Part shown: positions 43,781-52,262 of the stretch, piece after piece | Numbering within the stretch: the first letter of the stretch is position 1 | Layout of the letters: every line of letters starts with the position of its first letter | From: Halobacillus sp. A5 | GTDB taxonomy: Bacteria > Bacillota > Bacilli > Bacillales > Halobacillaceae | Direction of reading: 5' to 3' | DNA length: 64,000 nucleotides | Assembly (NCBI RefSeq): GCF_024189315.1 | Contig: NZ_JAIZEO010000003.1 | Coordinates: 62,001-126,000, forward strand | Notes under the pieces: model-generated | Told to the model about the DNA's origin: nothing | Seen by the model: only the letters and a program-made list of their open reading frames with translations | Databases searched by the model: none | Program-made: the position numbers and the translations under genes

Positions 43781-44059
43781 ATGAACAAGGATAAAGACGC
43801 TATATTCAAAGCACTTGGCGACTCAACTCGACGTCTGATCTTAGACGAACTTTCCGAACGCAGCGAGCAGACGTTGTATGAACTTACGGCACGGCTCATT
43901 ATGAAGCATGACCTTTCTATTTCACGGCAGGGAATCGCTAAACATCTCACTATATTGGAAGATGCAGGGCTCGTCGTATCCAGACGAAAGGGAAAATACA
44001 GAATACTTACCTTTAACAACGAACCACTTAAAGACTTGCTGAAAGGATGGGTGGAGTAA
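43781..44059 (+). CDS. ArsR-family HTH regulator, probably leaderless mRNA
   Basis: 92 residues: KALGDSTRRLILDELSERSE, then SISRQGIAKHLTILEDAGLV and a wing SRRKGKYRILTF. No Shine-Dalgarno precedes the ATG, and the -10 element ends 6 nt before it, so translation from a leaderless transcript is likely. Precedes a VOC-family gene by 72 bp; probably represses itself and that gene. Confidence 0.85.
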   Translation: MNKDKDAIFKALGDSTRRLILDELSERSEQTLYELTARLIMKHDLSISRQGIAKHLTILEDAGLVVSRRKGKYRILTFNNEPLKDLLKGWVE

Positions 44060-44131
44060 TTTTATAGAAAGAGGACCTTCTAAGCAGAGGGCCGCAAAGC
44101 ACCAGGCAAATAATAAGGGAGGCACAACAAT

Positions 44132-44515
44132 ATGAAAATCATTGTGACCAGTATATTTGTAGAAGATCAAGATAAGGCACTGGAATTTTATTCAGAAACA
44201 CTAGGATTTGAAAAAAAGCATGACGTACCTACAGGGGAATTCAGGTGGATCACGCTTGTTTCACCCGAGGATCAGGACGGTACTGAGCTTTTACTAGAAC
44301 CCAATAACCATCCAGCCGCTAAAGAGTATCAAAAGAAGTTGTTTGCTGAAGGCATTCCTGTAACCATGTTTGGGGTTGCGGATATTCACGCCGAGTACAA
44401 TCGATTAAAGGATAGAGGCGTGAAGTTTACGATGGAACCGGAAAAAATGGGTGAACTCACTATAGCTGTTTTCGACGATACATGCGGAAATCTTATTCAA
44501 ATTATGCAGCAGTAA
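44132..44515 (+). CDS. VOC-family (glyoxalase/bleomycin-resistance-like) protein
   Basis: 127 residues with two beta-alpha-beta-beta-beta modules. VEDQDKALEFYSETLGFEKK and a C-terminal VFDDTCGNLIQIMQQ are typical; metal ligands appear as Glu residues (TELLLEP, the final segment lacks the usual Glu). Paired with an ArsR gene, which is common for this subgroup. AAGGGAGG precedes the ATG. Confidence 0.85.
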   Translation: MKIIVTSIFVEDQDKALEFYSETLGFEKKHDVPTGEFRWITLVSPEDQDGTELLLEPNNHPAAKEYQKKLFAEGIPVTMFGVADIHAEYNRLKDRGVKFTMEPEKMGELTIAVFDDTCGNLIQIMQQ

Positions 44516-44695
44516 CTTCGTGACGTGCACAGCGACTGCCCCTTTAAGTTAACCCTGTCCTGTATTTAGGATGGGGTTGTATTTTTTATAAAGTCACTGA
44601 GTGAGGTTTAACAAAAATAAAGAAGGAGTATTAGACTGTTGGTAGAATATATATATTGATGAGTAAAGTCTAAAATTGGAAAGCAGGAGGTTATT

Positions 44696-45091
44696 ATGGG
44701 GAGATTAGTTCATTTTGAAATTCATGTGGATGACATGGACCGTGCCAGGGCGTTTTACGGAGAAGTGTTTGGATGGACATTTGAGGATTGGAGCGAGTAT
44801 GCCGGCATGCCGTATTTAGGTGCTGTGACGGGTGACGAAAAAGAACCGGGCATTAACGGAGCCTTAATGCAGCGGCAAAGTGCCCCTCCAGAAATGAACC
44901 AGCCTGTAAATGGCTTCACCTGTACCATGGGTGTGGAGGACTTTGACTCGGTTGAATCTAAAATTATGAATAACGGCGGCAAGGTCGCTATGCCGAAATA
45001 TGCTCTGCCCGGGATGGCCTGGCAGGGATACTTTATTGATACTGAAGGGAATATTTTTGGTATTCACCAGCCAGATGAAAACGCGAAGTAG
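44696..45091 (+). CDS. VOC-family protein
   Basis: 131 residues. HFEIHVDDMDRARAFYGEVF, EYAGMPYLGA and the C-terminal AWQGYFIDTEGNIFGIHQ give the two-module VOC pattern (CDC27-like/YycE group). AGCAGGAGG precedes the ATG. Ligand unknown. A hairpin AACAAGGCGG / ATCGGCTTGTT follows near 45132-45165. Confidence 0.85.
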   Translation: MGRLVHFEIHVDDMDRARAFYGEVFGWTFEDWSEYAGMPYLGAVTGDEKEPGINGALMQRQSAPPEMNQPVNGFTCTMGVEDFDSVESKIMNNGGKVAMPKYALPGMAWQGYFIDTEGNIFGIHQPDENAK

Positions 45092-45261
45092 CATGTTTAA
45101 AGTCTAAACTGCTTATGATGAAGGGAAAGTTGAACAAGGCGGTCATCCAGGTGATCGGCTTGTTTCTTTTTGAAGGATGATGGTAGACTCAATCATCAAA
45201 TTTCACGAAGTTTTACAACTAAGAAATTAACTAACATAATTTACTTAAGGTGATATAACAT

Positions 45262-45792
45262 ATGAAGCATTCAGTCAGCGGTTACAAGCAAACTGGTAAT
45301 CTTACAAAGAAATATCACACCCCCTGGTATTCTATATTGATGTTAATGTTTATGGGTGGATTACTACTTTATTTCGCAATTCCTTTGTTCACAAATAAAG
45401 GGGTTAGTTTATCGGAACAATTGTACTTCGTAGTACTATGGTTAATTTTCACTCCATTGTTTTTAGGATATGGATTTTATTTATGGAGAAAAAGAATACA
45501 AGGTAAAGGTATATACTGGGATGAAGAGGGCGTTGTCATTGATCTAAAAGGGAACAAAATTTACTGGAACGAGATCGAGGATATTAGGTTAATTAAAGGG
45601 CCTCCGCTGTACATAATGAAAGAGACAGTGATTTATCCTCATTATACGAAACATGAGGAGATCAGAGCTCGACACAATAAAATTATGCCAAAGACTGCAC
45701 ATTCTATAAACTGGTTTTTCATTGAAAGTGCACACAAGATGCATGGAAAACTGAAAAGAGATTGGAAGGATGATAGAAAGGTTACTTATTAA
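45262..45792 (+). CDS. Two-span membrane protein with PH-like C-terminal domain
   Basis: 176 residues. Segments at about 24-42 and 52-72, then a soluble part GIYWDEEGVVIDLKGNKIYW then NEIEDIRLIKGPP, similar to STM3941-like or bacterial PH-domain proteins. TAAGGTG precedes the ATG. Function unknown. Confidence 0.6.
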   Translation: MKHSVSGYKQTGNLTKKYHTPWYSILMLMFMGGLLLYFAIPLFTNKGVSLSEQLYFVVLWLIFTPLFLGYGFYLWRKRIQGKGIYWDEEGVVIDLKGNKIYWNEIEDIRLIKGPPLYIMKETVIYPHYTKHEEIRARHNKIMPKTAHSINWFFIESAHKMHGKLKRDWKDDRKVTY

Positions 45793-45849
45793 TTCGGTTC
45801 GTAAAATGGTTGGTTTTTACTAATTATTTAAACAAAGGGAGACGTTAAA

Positions 45850-46407
45850 ATGACAAAAGAGCTGACTTTAGAACAACGAGAACAACTACTCAACACGTTA
45901 AAAGACCGTTTTGAGAAAAATATAGACCGCCATAAAGAGCTTAAGTGGGCAGAAGTACAAGCTAAGGTCGAGGATCAGGCTGTTAAACTATGGTCGCTTA
46001 ATGAAATGGAAGAAACGGGCGGTGAACCCGATGTGGCTGCTTTTGATTCAGAAACAAATGAATACATATTTTATGATTGTTCAGCGGAAAGTCCTAAAGG
46101 TCGCAGAAGTGTCTGTTATGACCATGAAGCGCTCGAATCAAGGAAAAAACACAAACCCGAAAATAACGCCTGTGATATGGCAGAGGCCATGGGGGTTGAA
46201 CTATTAACGGAAGAGCAGTACCGGGAGCTGCAGAAGCTTGGAGAATTTGATCGAAAAACTTCGAGCTGGGTACAGACGCCTGAGGCGATTAGAAAGCGTG
46301 GCGGGGCTATCTTTTGTGACCGCCGCTATGATACTGTCTTTACGTACCACAATGGAGCGGAATCCTATTATGCGGCGAGGGGTTTCCGCGGCTCGCTGAG
46401 GGTCTGA
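45850..46407 (+). CDS. DUF4256 family protein
   Basis: 185 residues. LKWAEVQAKVEDQAVKLWSL, EYIFYDCSAESPKGRRSVCY and the C-terminal GGAIFCDRRYDTVFTYHNGA are recognisable DUF4256 features. Cytoplasmic, function unknown. AAAGGGAG precedes the ATG. Confidence 0.85.
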   Translation: MTKELTLEQREQLLNTLKDRFEKNIDRHKELKWAEVQAKVEDQAVKLWSLNEMEETGGEPDVAAFDSETNEYIFYDCSAESPKGRRSVCYDHEALESRKKHKPENNACDMAEAMGVELLTEEQYRELQKLGEFDRKTSSWVQTPEAIRKRGGAIFCDRRYDTVFTYHNGAESYYAARGFRGSLRV

Positions 46408-46421
46408 ATTGTTCGTTAGCG

Positions 46422-46500
46422 GGTTTTCGCCCATAATTTCAAACATTCGCCCATAAAACTAGAAATCCGCCCATAAATTTTCAAAAACGCTCATAAACCC
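46422..46500. repeat. Short CGCCCATAA-type repeats
   Basis: Four words of the form CGCCCATAA or CGCTCATAA spaced about 22 bp apart (TTCGCCCATAATTTC, TTCGCCCATAAAACT, CCGCCCATAAATTTT, CGCTCATAAACCCC). Same spacing as the TTCATA blocks at 4052 and 6280, but different words. Confidence 0.65.
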
Positions 46501-46523
46501 CGCCCCGGCCATCGAAGCCAAAA

Positions 46524-46566
46524 GTCCCCTGGATCAACGTGTTCGCACCTTGATCCGGGGGATTTC
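46524..46566 (-). terminator. Hairpin between convergent genes
   Basis: CCCCTGGATCAA and TTGATCCGGGGG with a 12-nt loop; likely terminates the minus-strand gene at 46568 and the plus-strand DUF4256 gene. Confidence 0.7.
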
Positions 46567-46567
46567 T

Positions 46568-47182
46568 TTATTTCACGTAGCCATGACTTCTGCGGATACT
46601 GACTCCTTCATTTAAATCTTCATTCCACGTCAGGATCCGTTGCACGTGGCCGCAGTTTTTTTGACCGAAAAGGGTCTTCACTTTATTGATGAATTTATTG
46701 TAAGCCTTCGATTCTTCATACATTTTATTGTAGGATTTCTTGTACACTTGAACGGCGTCTTCTAAGGCACATTCATAATCGTAACGCAGCTTCTGCAGAG
46801 CTTTGGAATCTGAGTGATCGCCGTAGGCTTCGGCTGTTAAGTATACAAGTCGATCGACGATTTCAGTGGAACTGGTCAGCTCGCGTTCTTGTTCAGGGGT
46901 CTCGCGGCTGGCTCTTATATTCTCTTCTAGCTTCAGGATCTGCTGTACGGTGTCGCAGCTTTCTTCCCCGAGGCTCATTTTTATTTTCAATACGAGTTCG
47001 TTGTAACGGATAACTTCGGGTCTGATTTCTTCATTAACTTCTCTGTACATCTGGACGGCTTGCCATACAGCACATTCGTAATCGTGACGCAGCTTCTGGA
47101 TGTTCTTCGAGTCGATTTGCTCATGATAAGCTTCCGCAGTTAAGTGGGTGAGACGATTAACAATAGTTTGTGGACTAGGCAT
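46568..47182 (-). CDS. Internally duplicated helical protein of unknown function
   Basis: 204 residues made of two homologous units of about 85 residues (about 7-91 and 107-190). Shared features are IV.RL..LTAEAY, SK..QKLR.DYECA and C..VQ.IL. Each unit is predicted all-helical and has two conserved Cys (one in DYEC, one before VQ). Family not recognised. AGAAAGGAAGG precedes the ATG. Confidence 0.7.
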   Translation of the reverse strand: MPSPQTIVNRLTHLTAEAYHEQIDSKNIQKLRHDYECAVWQAVQMYREVNEEIRPEVIRYNELVLKIKMSLGEESCDTVQQILKLEENIRASRETPEQERELTSSTEIVDRLVYLTAEAYGDHSDSKALQKLRYDYECALEDAVQVYKKSYNKMYEESKAYNKFINKVKTLFGQKNCGHVQRILTWNEDLNEGVSIRRSHGYVK

Positions 47183-47436
47183 ACTATCCTTCCTTTCTAG
47201 TAACGTCTTCGTTAGTTGTAAGTTTATTCATAATTGCAGCAGCTGCATCGTTGTATAGTTAATACCCAACTATCATTTTGATAAACAAGTGAAAGCGTTT
47301 TTCAGGGGAAGTCTTTCTTTTTTGATAAAAGAAGTCGCTGGATGCGGGGCGGGAGAGGTGATGAACCTGAGGGAGGGGTGTGCATTTTCAAAAGGGATGT
47401 GCAGGACTTGTTAACATTTGTAAAGTGGAAAATTCG

Positions 47437-47465
47437 CTGACATAGGCCTCAATCTAGGGTACAAT
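47437..47465 (+). promoter_or_regulatory. SigA-type promoter of the second rsbR-like gene
   Basis: CTGACA (47437-47442), a 17-bp spacer and TACAAT (47460-47465). The predicted start is about 28 nt before the ATG. The rest of the 317-bp upstream region shows no other gene. Confidence 0.6.
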
Positions 47466-47499
47466 GAAGTTAATTTTCGAAGGTATAGGAGAATTTATT

Positions 47500-48327
47500 A
47501 TGGTTATGACAACAATAGATCATTTGAAGCCGATCACAGCTTCAATTCTTCAACAAAAAGAAGAGTTAGCCGAATCCAATCCTCTTGAAAGTAATGAAAA
47601 AAATCAGCTGTTGAATGAGCTGGTCCCGTGGCGTCTTCGTCTGATTGAGGTTTATGCTCAATCGATCATTCAGGTTGAAGAGGATTCGATTCAAGCGCTC
47701 GAGAAATGGGGGCAGGAAGTATCGGGCAAGCTGGCTTCTTTGATGCTTCCGTTAGATATTGCTTTAGAAGAAATCAGTTTTTACAGGGAGAGTATAGGAG
47801 AACTGATTAAGGAAGAGTGTAAGAAGCAGGAGTTCTCCCTGGACGAATTTTATATGATCATAACCAAATTCAGTAATGTAGTCGATTACGCCGTGAAATT
47901 AGTCAGTCAATCGTACATGGAGGATTTCAAGGATACTATTCTAAATGCTCAGTTTGCTGTAGACGAGCTTTCTGTGCCGCTCGTACGTGTAACGGAAGGG
48001 ATCGGCATCATTCCTATTGTAGGCGAGATTGATACAAAACGCGCTCAAGTCCTCATGGATAACAGCTTGAGTAAAGGAAATGAATTTGAACTGAATACGA
48101 TTATTATCGAGTTATCAGGCGTTAGTATTATTGATACAATGGTAGCTCATCAAATCTTTAAAGTGATTGAGGCTTTGAAGCTGACTGGCATCCATGCGAT
48201 TTTAAGTGGAATCCGCCCGGACATCGTGCAGTCTATGGTCAGTCTTGGGATCGACATGAAGCACATCGAAACCTTCAGCAGCCTCCATCAATCCATTAAT
48301 AAAATCTCGCCTCATTTAGGAGAGTAG
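47500..48327 (+). CDS. RsbR-family stressosome protein
   Basis: 275 residues. N-terminal helical sensor domain (about 1-150) and STAS domain (about 160-270). Both regulatory threonines are kept: T179 in GEIDTKR and T213 in IIDTMVAHQIF, the sites phosphorylated by RsbT in B. subtilis RsbRA. It therefore looks like a functional stressosome subunit controlling sigma-B. ATG at 47500 preceded by AGGAG. Confidence 0.9.
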   Translation: MVMTTIDHLKPITASILQQKEELAESNPLESNEKNQLLNELVPWRLRLIEVYAQSIIQVEEDSIQALEKWGQEVSGKLASLMLPLDIALEEISFYRESIGELIKEECKKQEFSLDEFYMIITKFSNVVDYAVKLVSQSYMEDFKDTILNAQFAVDELSVPLVRVTEGIGIIPIVGEIDTKRAQVLMDNSLSKGNEFELNTIIIELSGVSIIDTMVAHQIFKVIEALKLTGIHAILSGIRPDIVQSMVSLGIDMKHIETFSSLHQSINKISPHLGE

Positions 48328-48374
48328 CTGGAGCGCTTTGTCATTATAATGAAGAAACCCGTTCGCCAGGATGA

Positions 48375-48417
48375 AAAAACGCTGAAGCTCTTATGTATTA
48401 AAGAGTTCAGCGTTTTT
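48375..48417. terminator. Terminator between rsbR-like gene and Spo0E-like gene
   Basis: AAAAACGCTGAAGCTCTT pairs with AAGAGTTCAGCGTTTTT, bidirectional. Confidence 0.85.
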
Positions 48418-48461
48418 AATGAAGAGCATTTGAGATCAGCCTGGGTCTGGAGTTATCGGAT

Positions 48462-48614
48462 CTATTTAGACTTGTGTATAAGCTTATTTAAAAGCTTGTC
48501 TAATTCCTGCGAAATCCTTAAGATTTCCTTGTATTCCTTATTATCACAGTAAGCGTTATACATTTTCTCTCGAAGCTTCTCAATTTGCTGTTCTAATGTT
48601 TCTTCTTCCTTCAA
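48462..48614 (-). CDS. Spo0E-family aspartyl-phosphate phosphatase
   Basis: 50 residues from a TTG start at 48614 with AAGGTGGTG upstream. The family pattern is clear: IEKLREKMYNAY, then ILRISQELDKLLNKLI, with the SQELD phosphatase motif at residues 35-39. Such proteins dephosphorylate Spo0A~P and delay sporulation. Too short for ordinary gene finders with an ATG-only rule. Confidence 0.85.
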   Translation of the reverse strand: MKEEETLEQQIEKLREKMYNAYCDNKEYKEILRISQELDKLLNKLIHKSK

Positions 48615-48806
48615 TCCTGCACCACCTTAACGTATGTAGGCGTTTACAATAGCATAACTTAAATCGGAGGGATAAACCAGAATATTGTTGAAAGTTAGGT
48701 ATATACGTCTAATTTTAAAATATATTCATCACAGCATCGTGAGAATTTTTAATAAGTAAGACGATATTATGGGTGATATGTATCTGTCAGGCTTAATGTA
48801 AAAAAA

Positions 48807-48838
48807 CTACGATTACTTCTACAGTAACCGTAGTATTA
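48807..48838 (-). terminator. Terminator of the KTSC gene
   Basis: ACTACGATTACT and AGTAACCGTAGT pair; on the minus strand a T7 run follows. Confidence 0.75.
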
Positions 48839-48842
48839 TCCT

Positions 48843-49052
48843 TTACTCAATTTGTTTAGAGGGGTATGAATATTGAATGGAGTAATGATGGTAGCGATCG
48901 ATAGACTCCGCTGAGAGAAGCTCTTCATAAACGAAGTCAGGCACACCTGAATACTCATACAGGCTATTCTTAAATCGAATCACTAGTTTGCATGTCTCGG
49001 GATTATAAGCCACGGCTTTTAAATGAGACGATTTCACAGGAATCATATTCAT
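48843..49052 (-). CDS. KTSC-domain protein
   Basis: 69 residues. IRFKNSLYEYSGVPDFVYEE is the centre of the KTSC domain (named for a Lys-Thr-Ser-Cys-like motif). Small stand-alone forms are common in Firmicutes; a nucleic-acid or regulatory role has been proposed. AGGAGGTG precedes the ATG. Confidence 0.8.
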   Translation of the reverse strand: MNMIPVKSSHLKAVAYNPETCKLVIRFKNSLYEYSGVPDFVYEELLSAESIDRYHHYSIQYSYPSKQIE

Positions 49053-49234
49053 GACTAGGCACCTCCTATTCCTAAACGTGGAAAATTACACTTCACTTCT
49101 GACAATATGCAGGAGATTTGGAGGTTAGAACATCGTATTTGGTTTGCCGTGCTCAAGAATGCCTGGGTCATAAAATTACTGTAATTTTCTCCTTTTAAAT
49201 GAATACCATTTTATTTGAAAGGAGTGAGTGGGAA

Positions 49235-49615
49235 ATGAATGAAGAGAACTATGGAGATTCAATGGAAGCCACCAGGAATTTGCAGGATCAATGTAAAAAA
49301 TACAAGTATTATCATGTAACTCTTGCTATGAAAGATGGCCGTACGCTGGATGGGATTATAGAGGAAGTGGATGCGGATCGAGTCCGCGTATTAGTTGGTG
49401 AAGATGTGATGGAGCAGGAAGGTGAGGAAGAAGGAGACAGCCGTCAATTTTATGATGGATATGGACGGCCGAGAAGAAGGTTTCGACGGTTTCGGCGCCG
49501 AGCTTTTCCGTTTGCCTCTTTAGCGGGTCTGGCGCTGTTACCTTATGCGGCTCCCTACCCGTATCCTTACTATCCTTATTACCCTCAGCCATATTATCCG
49601 TATCCCTATTATTAA
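49235..49615 (+). CDS. Sm-like N-terminal domain with Pro/Tyr-rich tail
   Basis: 126 residues. Residues 24-60 (YYHVTLAMKDGRTLDGIIEE then DADRVRVLVG) have an Sm/LSm-like strand pattern, followed by an acidic stretch, an Arg-rich segment (RPRRRFRRFRRR), a hydrophobic patch and a C-terminal PYPYYPYYPQPYYPYPYY. Tails of this type occur in bacillar spore-coat-like proteins. ATG at 49235, AAAGGAG 10 nt upstream. Confidence 0.65.
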   Translation: MNEENYGDSMEATRNLQDQCKKYKYYHVTLAMKDGRTLDGIIEEVDADRVRVLVGEDVMEQEGEEEGDSRQFYDGYGRPRRRFRRFRRRAFPFASLAGLALLPYAAPYPYPYYPYYPQPYYPYPYY

Positions 49616-49710
49616 AGGTGACTTTGATGCCGATGAAAAAGGAGCTCCATCTCATGGCAGCTCCTTATTTATATGATTACAGACAAATGGACTCCAAACG
49701 GAAGTTCCTC

Positions 49711-51261
49711 TTACTCGTTAAGTAATTGCATAAACCATTTTTTTAAGTCCACTATCCTCATAGATTCAGGAAGCGAATCTGTTCCGGTTACGATCATGGG
49801 GATCAGTGAATCTTGTTCATGCAGGGATCCGTGAGAGGCGCCGCCTTTATGCGTGGGACTTCCTTCTACGGCGAACTCAAATCCGGGGTTTGCATCTACA
49901 ATTATAAAACGACCTTTATGGGAATAAAGCGATCCCGTTAATCGTGCGAAAGCATCCGGGTACTTTCCAAACTCAATATGTTTGTCTTCAACGGTCACAT
50001 CTAAGACTTCAGGCACCCCATGCCAATCCCAGGCTTGACCATACTTATCCTTGTATTTTCCCCCTCTACGAAAAGTTAAGCTCTCTTCTCTTTCGCTGCA
50101 GACTGCTTTAATGTCTTCACCATCACGCCAGGCGGCAAACCCAATTCGTTCATCCGTCTTAAGCTGATCAGCTACGGAGCTTAACTGGATATTCTTATCC
50201 AGCACGTAGACATATGCCATGCGTTCATTCAGCGCAAGAACAATTTGAGCATCAGTTTCCACATATGTGGACAATTTAGGTATTTTATAAGTGCTCAATA
50301 GAGAAGGCAAGTGTATTAGGTTGTCCTTCTGTTTTCCTATTGGCGCCTGCCCGCTGTCTCCCATTATTACCCACGTGTTATTTTGTAAGGCTTCATCCCA
50401 TGATTGGTACGCATTTAGAACTTTTTGCAGCTCAAGATCGAATTTCTTTATTCCTGCTGTAGTCATCGGTCCTTTTTTGTGAACCTTTTTGTCATTGCTT
50501 GGTAAATAAGCAATTGTAAACTTGGGCAGAGTATTGTTTTTTATTAAATAGAGGAGTTCAGCCACACTAAATTTATCGTTAAACCCGGAAAACTGCCAAA
50601 CATGCTTGTAGCGGTTGTATGGGTTCATCCTGGCTAATGCTCCGTAAGAAAAAAATGAAGTTCCTTTTGTTTTTATCACAGGCGGCAGGAAATTAAAGAG
50701 AGTGATGTATTTAGGACTCCTAAGCTGCTTTGTTTCGCTCCCCCTGTAAACGAGTGCATTGATGGAGGCAGATTTGTGGTTCATTTGCGACAGATCTTCG
50801 TGGATGGTTGAGACCTTTGAGCTGATGTGCTTGTTATTTAAATCATATATTGCACTCTCTAATACGTTCCTGACTCCCAGCATCATAATCTCTTTGCGTG
50901 CGCTTCCGTAGCTGATCAGGTGGTGATTTTTTTCATCATACCAGACCAGCCCGGGAATGCTGTGCTCATCCGGGTAGGTACCTGTTAATAAAGTAGTATC
51001 GATCGTCATGGACATCGTTGGATACGCACTGACCACCTCAGGAAAATAATGGCCCTTATCCATGAAAAATTTTAATGCGGGTACATGATCTTCTTTTACT
51101 GCCTTTCGTAATGGTTGATCCATCAAAGAGTCGACAACCATTACGATCACCTGGCCAGAGTTCGGATGTGAAGAGGGTGGGGAAGTACTGCGCTTATGTC
51201 TTATATACCAATAAACAGAAAATAAAACGATCGCAAGTAAAATCAACAGAAAAAATTCCAT
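49711..51261 (-). CDS. Membrane-anchored alkaline-phosphatase-superfamily phosphodiesterase
   Basis: 516 residues. One N-terminal membrane anchor (about 2-20), then a type I phosphodiesterase/nucleotide pyrophosphatase domain. VIVMVVDSLMDQPLRKA holds the first metal Asp; the nucleophile region is YPTMSMTIDTTLLTGTYPDE; WVIMGDSGQAP and THKGGASHGS hold further metal ligands. Probably acts outside the cytoplasm on nucleotide or teichoic-type phosphodiesters. ATG at 51261 has AAAGGAG upstream; a longer frame to 51351 adds another hydrophobic stretch. Confidence 0.85.
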   Translation of the reverse strand: MEFFLLILLAIVLFSVYWYIRHKRSTSPPSSHPNSGQVIVMVVDSLMDQPLRKAVKEDHVPALKFFMDKGHYFPEVVSAYPTMSMTIDTTLLTGTYPDEHSIPGLVWYDEKNHHLISYGSARKEIMMLGVRNVLESAIYDLNNKHISSKVSTIHEDLSQMNHKSASINALVYRGSETKQLRSPKYITLFNFLPPVIKTKGTSFFSYGALARMNPYNRYKHVWQFSGFNDKFSVAELLYLIKNNTLPKFTIAYLPSNDKKVHKKGPMTTAGIKKFDLELQKVLNAYQSWDEALQNNTWVIMGDSGQAPIGKQKDNLIHLPSLLSTYKIPKLSTYVETDAQIVLALNERMAYVYVLDKNIQLSSVADQLKTDERIGFAAWRDGEDIKAVCSEREESLTFRRGGKYKDKYGQAWDWHGVPEVLDVTVEDKHIEFGKYPDAFARLTGSLYSHKGRFIIVDANPGFEFAVEGSPTHKGGASHGSLHEQDSLIPMIVTGTDSLPESMRIVDLKKWFMQLLNE

Positions 51262-51396
51262 GAAATCTCTGACTCCTTTAACTGCTTTAAAGTAAAACAG
51301 CCAGGTCAAGAACCCTGGCAGAATGAATTTTTTGGCGAGACGAGCCAACACGATTATTTTTTCCTGTTTATTTGTAATTATACGAAGGACGGTTGC

Positions 51397-52031
51397 TTAT
51401 TCATATTCTTTTATCGCTGCCTGGATGGCTTTTACATATGCTTTGAACTCTTCTGTTTCATTGGACGAGTCGGTGCGGGAGGAGTAGGTGATGTCACCGT
51501 TTTTAAAAAAAGCTTCTCTCTGCGCTCTCGTAATCTCGAGTTGCACACCTTGCTCATTCTTCGTTCGGTTGACATAGTTGTCGGGATGGTCACCGTCAAT
51601 GTGTTCAGGAGGATCTGCGACGGTAAACCCATTATCCTCTAAGTGCCGCCTCACCATGTCCCTCAACTCTACGTTCAACCCGCCGATCATCGTCTCCGGC
51701 TCCTTGCCGTCCGCCCCGTGAAAGGCAATGTGATGATCGGCGCGGGCGACCATCTCGAGGGCCTGCGGCTCATCGAAATGAGTGGACGTAATATGTAAGT
51801 TGCTGAAATTATCGGAGCTCAACCTTCCTTTGAATGCGTAAAAAGGATAAGAGAACCCAGCCACATTTCATAATCCTTTCCTTCTTCATATTCTTCTTTC
51901 AATTCTTCATAAGAGCAGAAGCGGTCTCCCGAGCAGTCATCTTCTGTCGAGTTGATATGATCACTGCTTCAATCATTTTGAAACCATATGGCCGCCACAA
52001 TTAAAGCCATTACCATTATTATTAGTTTCAT
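51397..52031 (-). pseudogene. Poly-gamma-glutamate hydrolase gene with in-frame TGA and internal deletion
   Basis: Starts at ATG 52031 (AAAGGGG upstream) with signal-anchor MKLIIMVMALIVAAIWFQND, then TGA at 51970-51972, then CSYEELKEEYEEGKDYEM. About 40-50 residues holding the zinc-binding HGG loop are missing and the frame changes; it resumes FSYPFYAFKG, ITSTHFDEPQAL, HIAFHGADGKEPETMIGG and ends normally. Matches the PghP/YjqB family. Inactive. Confidence 0.8.
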
Positions 52032-52067
52032 TATGACAACCCCTTTCTGAGGAAAAGCTGGGACGCC

Positions 52068-52262
52068 TCATAAGCGGTCCACGTGAATTCTTCCTTCTTT
52101 TAAAAACTGTTCCCTGGCTTTATCCCGTTTCTTTTTCTTGAATGCGCGGCAGGACTGACAATTTAAATAATCCTGCCCTCTCCCTATGAAATGATGAACC
52201 GTTTTCTTCTTTTTACATATCGCGCACACTCGTTCTCGGTGATCTAAATGATTTTTTCTCAA
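52068..52262 (-). CDS. Small zinc-ribbon protein
   Basis: 64 residues from a TTG start (AAGAAGGGA upstream). CAIC (residues 13-16) and CQSC (35-38) make a four-Cys zinc site, with basic flanks (KKKKRDKAREQ). Probably nucleic-acid or protein binding. No specific family recognised. Confidence 0.6.
   Translation of the reverse strand: MRKNHLDHRERVCAICKKKKTVHHFIGRGQDYLNCQSCRAFKKKKRDKAREQFLKEGRIHVDRL

Noticed and set aside
47287-47303. CcpA cre site (GTGAAAGCGTTTTTCA)
   Set aside because: One extra T shifts the conserved CA from its position in the cre consensus, and the following stressosome gene is not a typical carbon-control target.
51397-51864. Intact 155-residue poly-gamma-glutamate hydrolase starting at GTG 51864
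   Set aside because: The upstream signal-anchor part, in-frame TGA and missing metal loop show that it is the rest of a broken longer gene.
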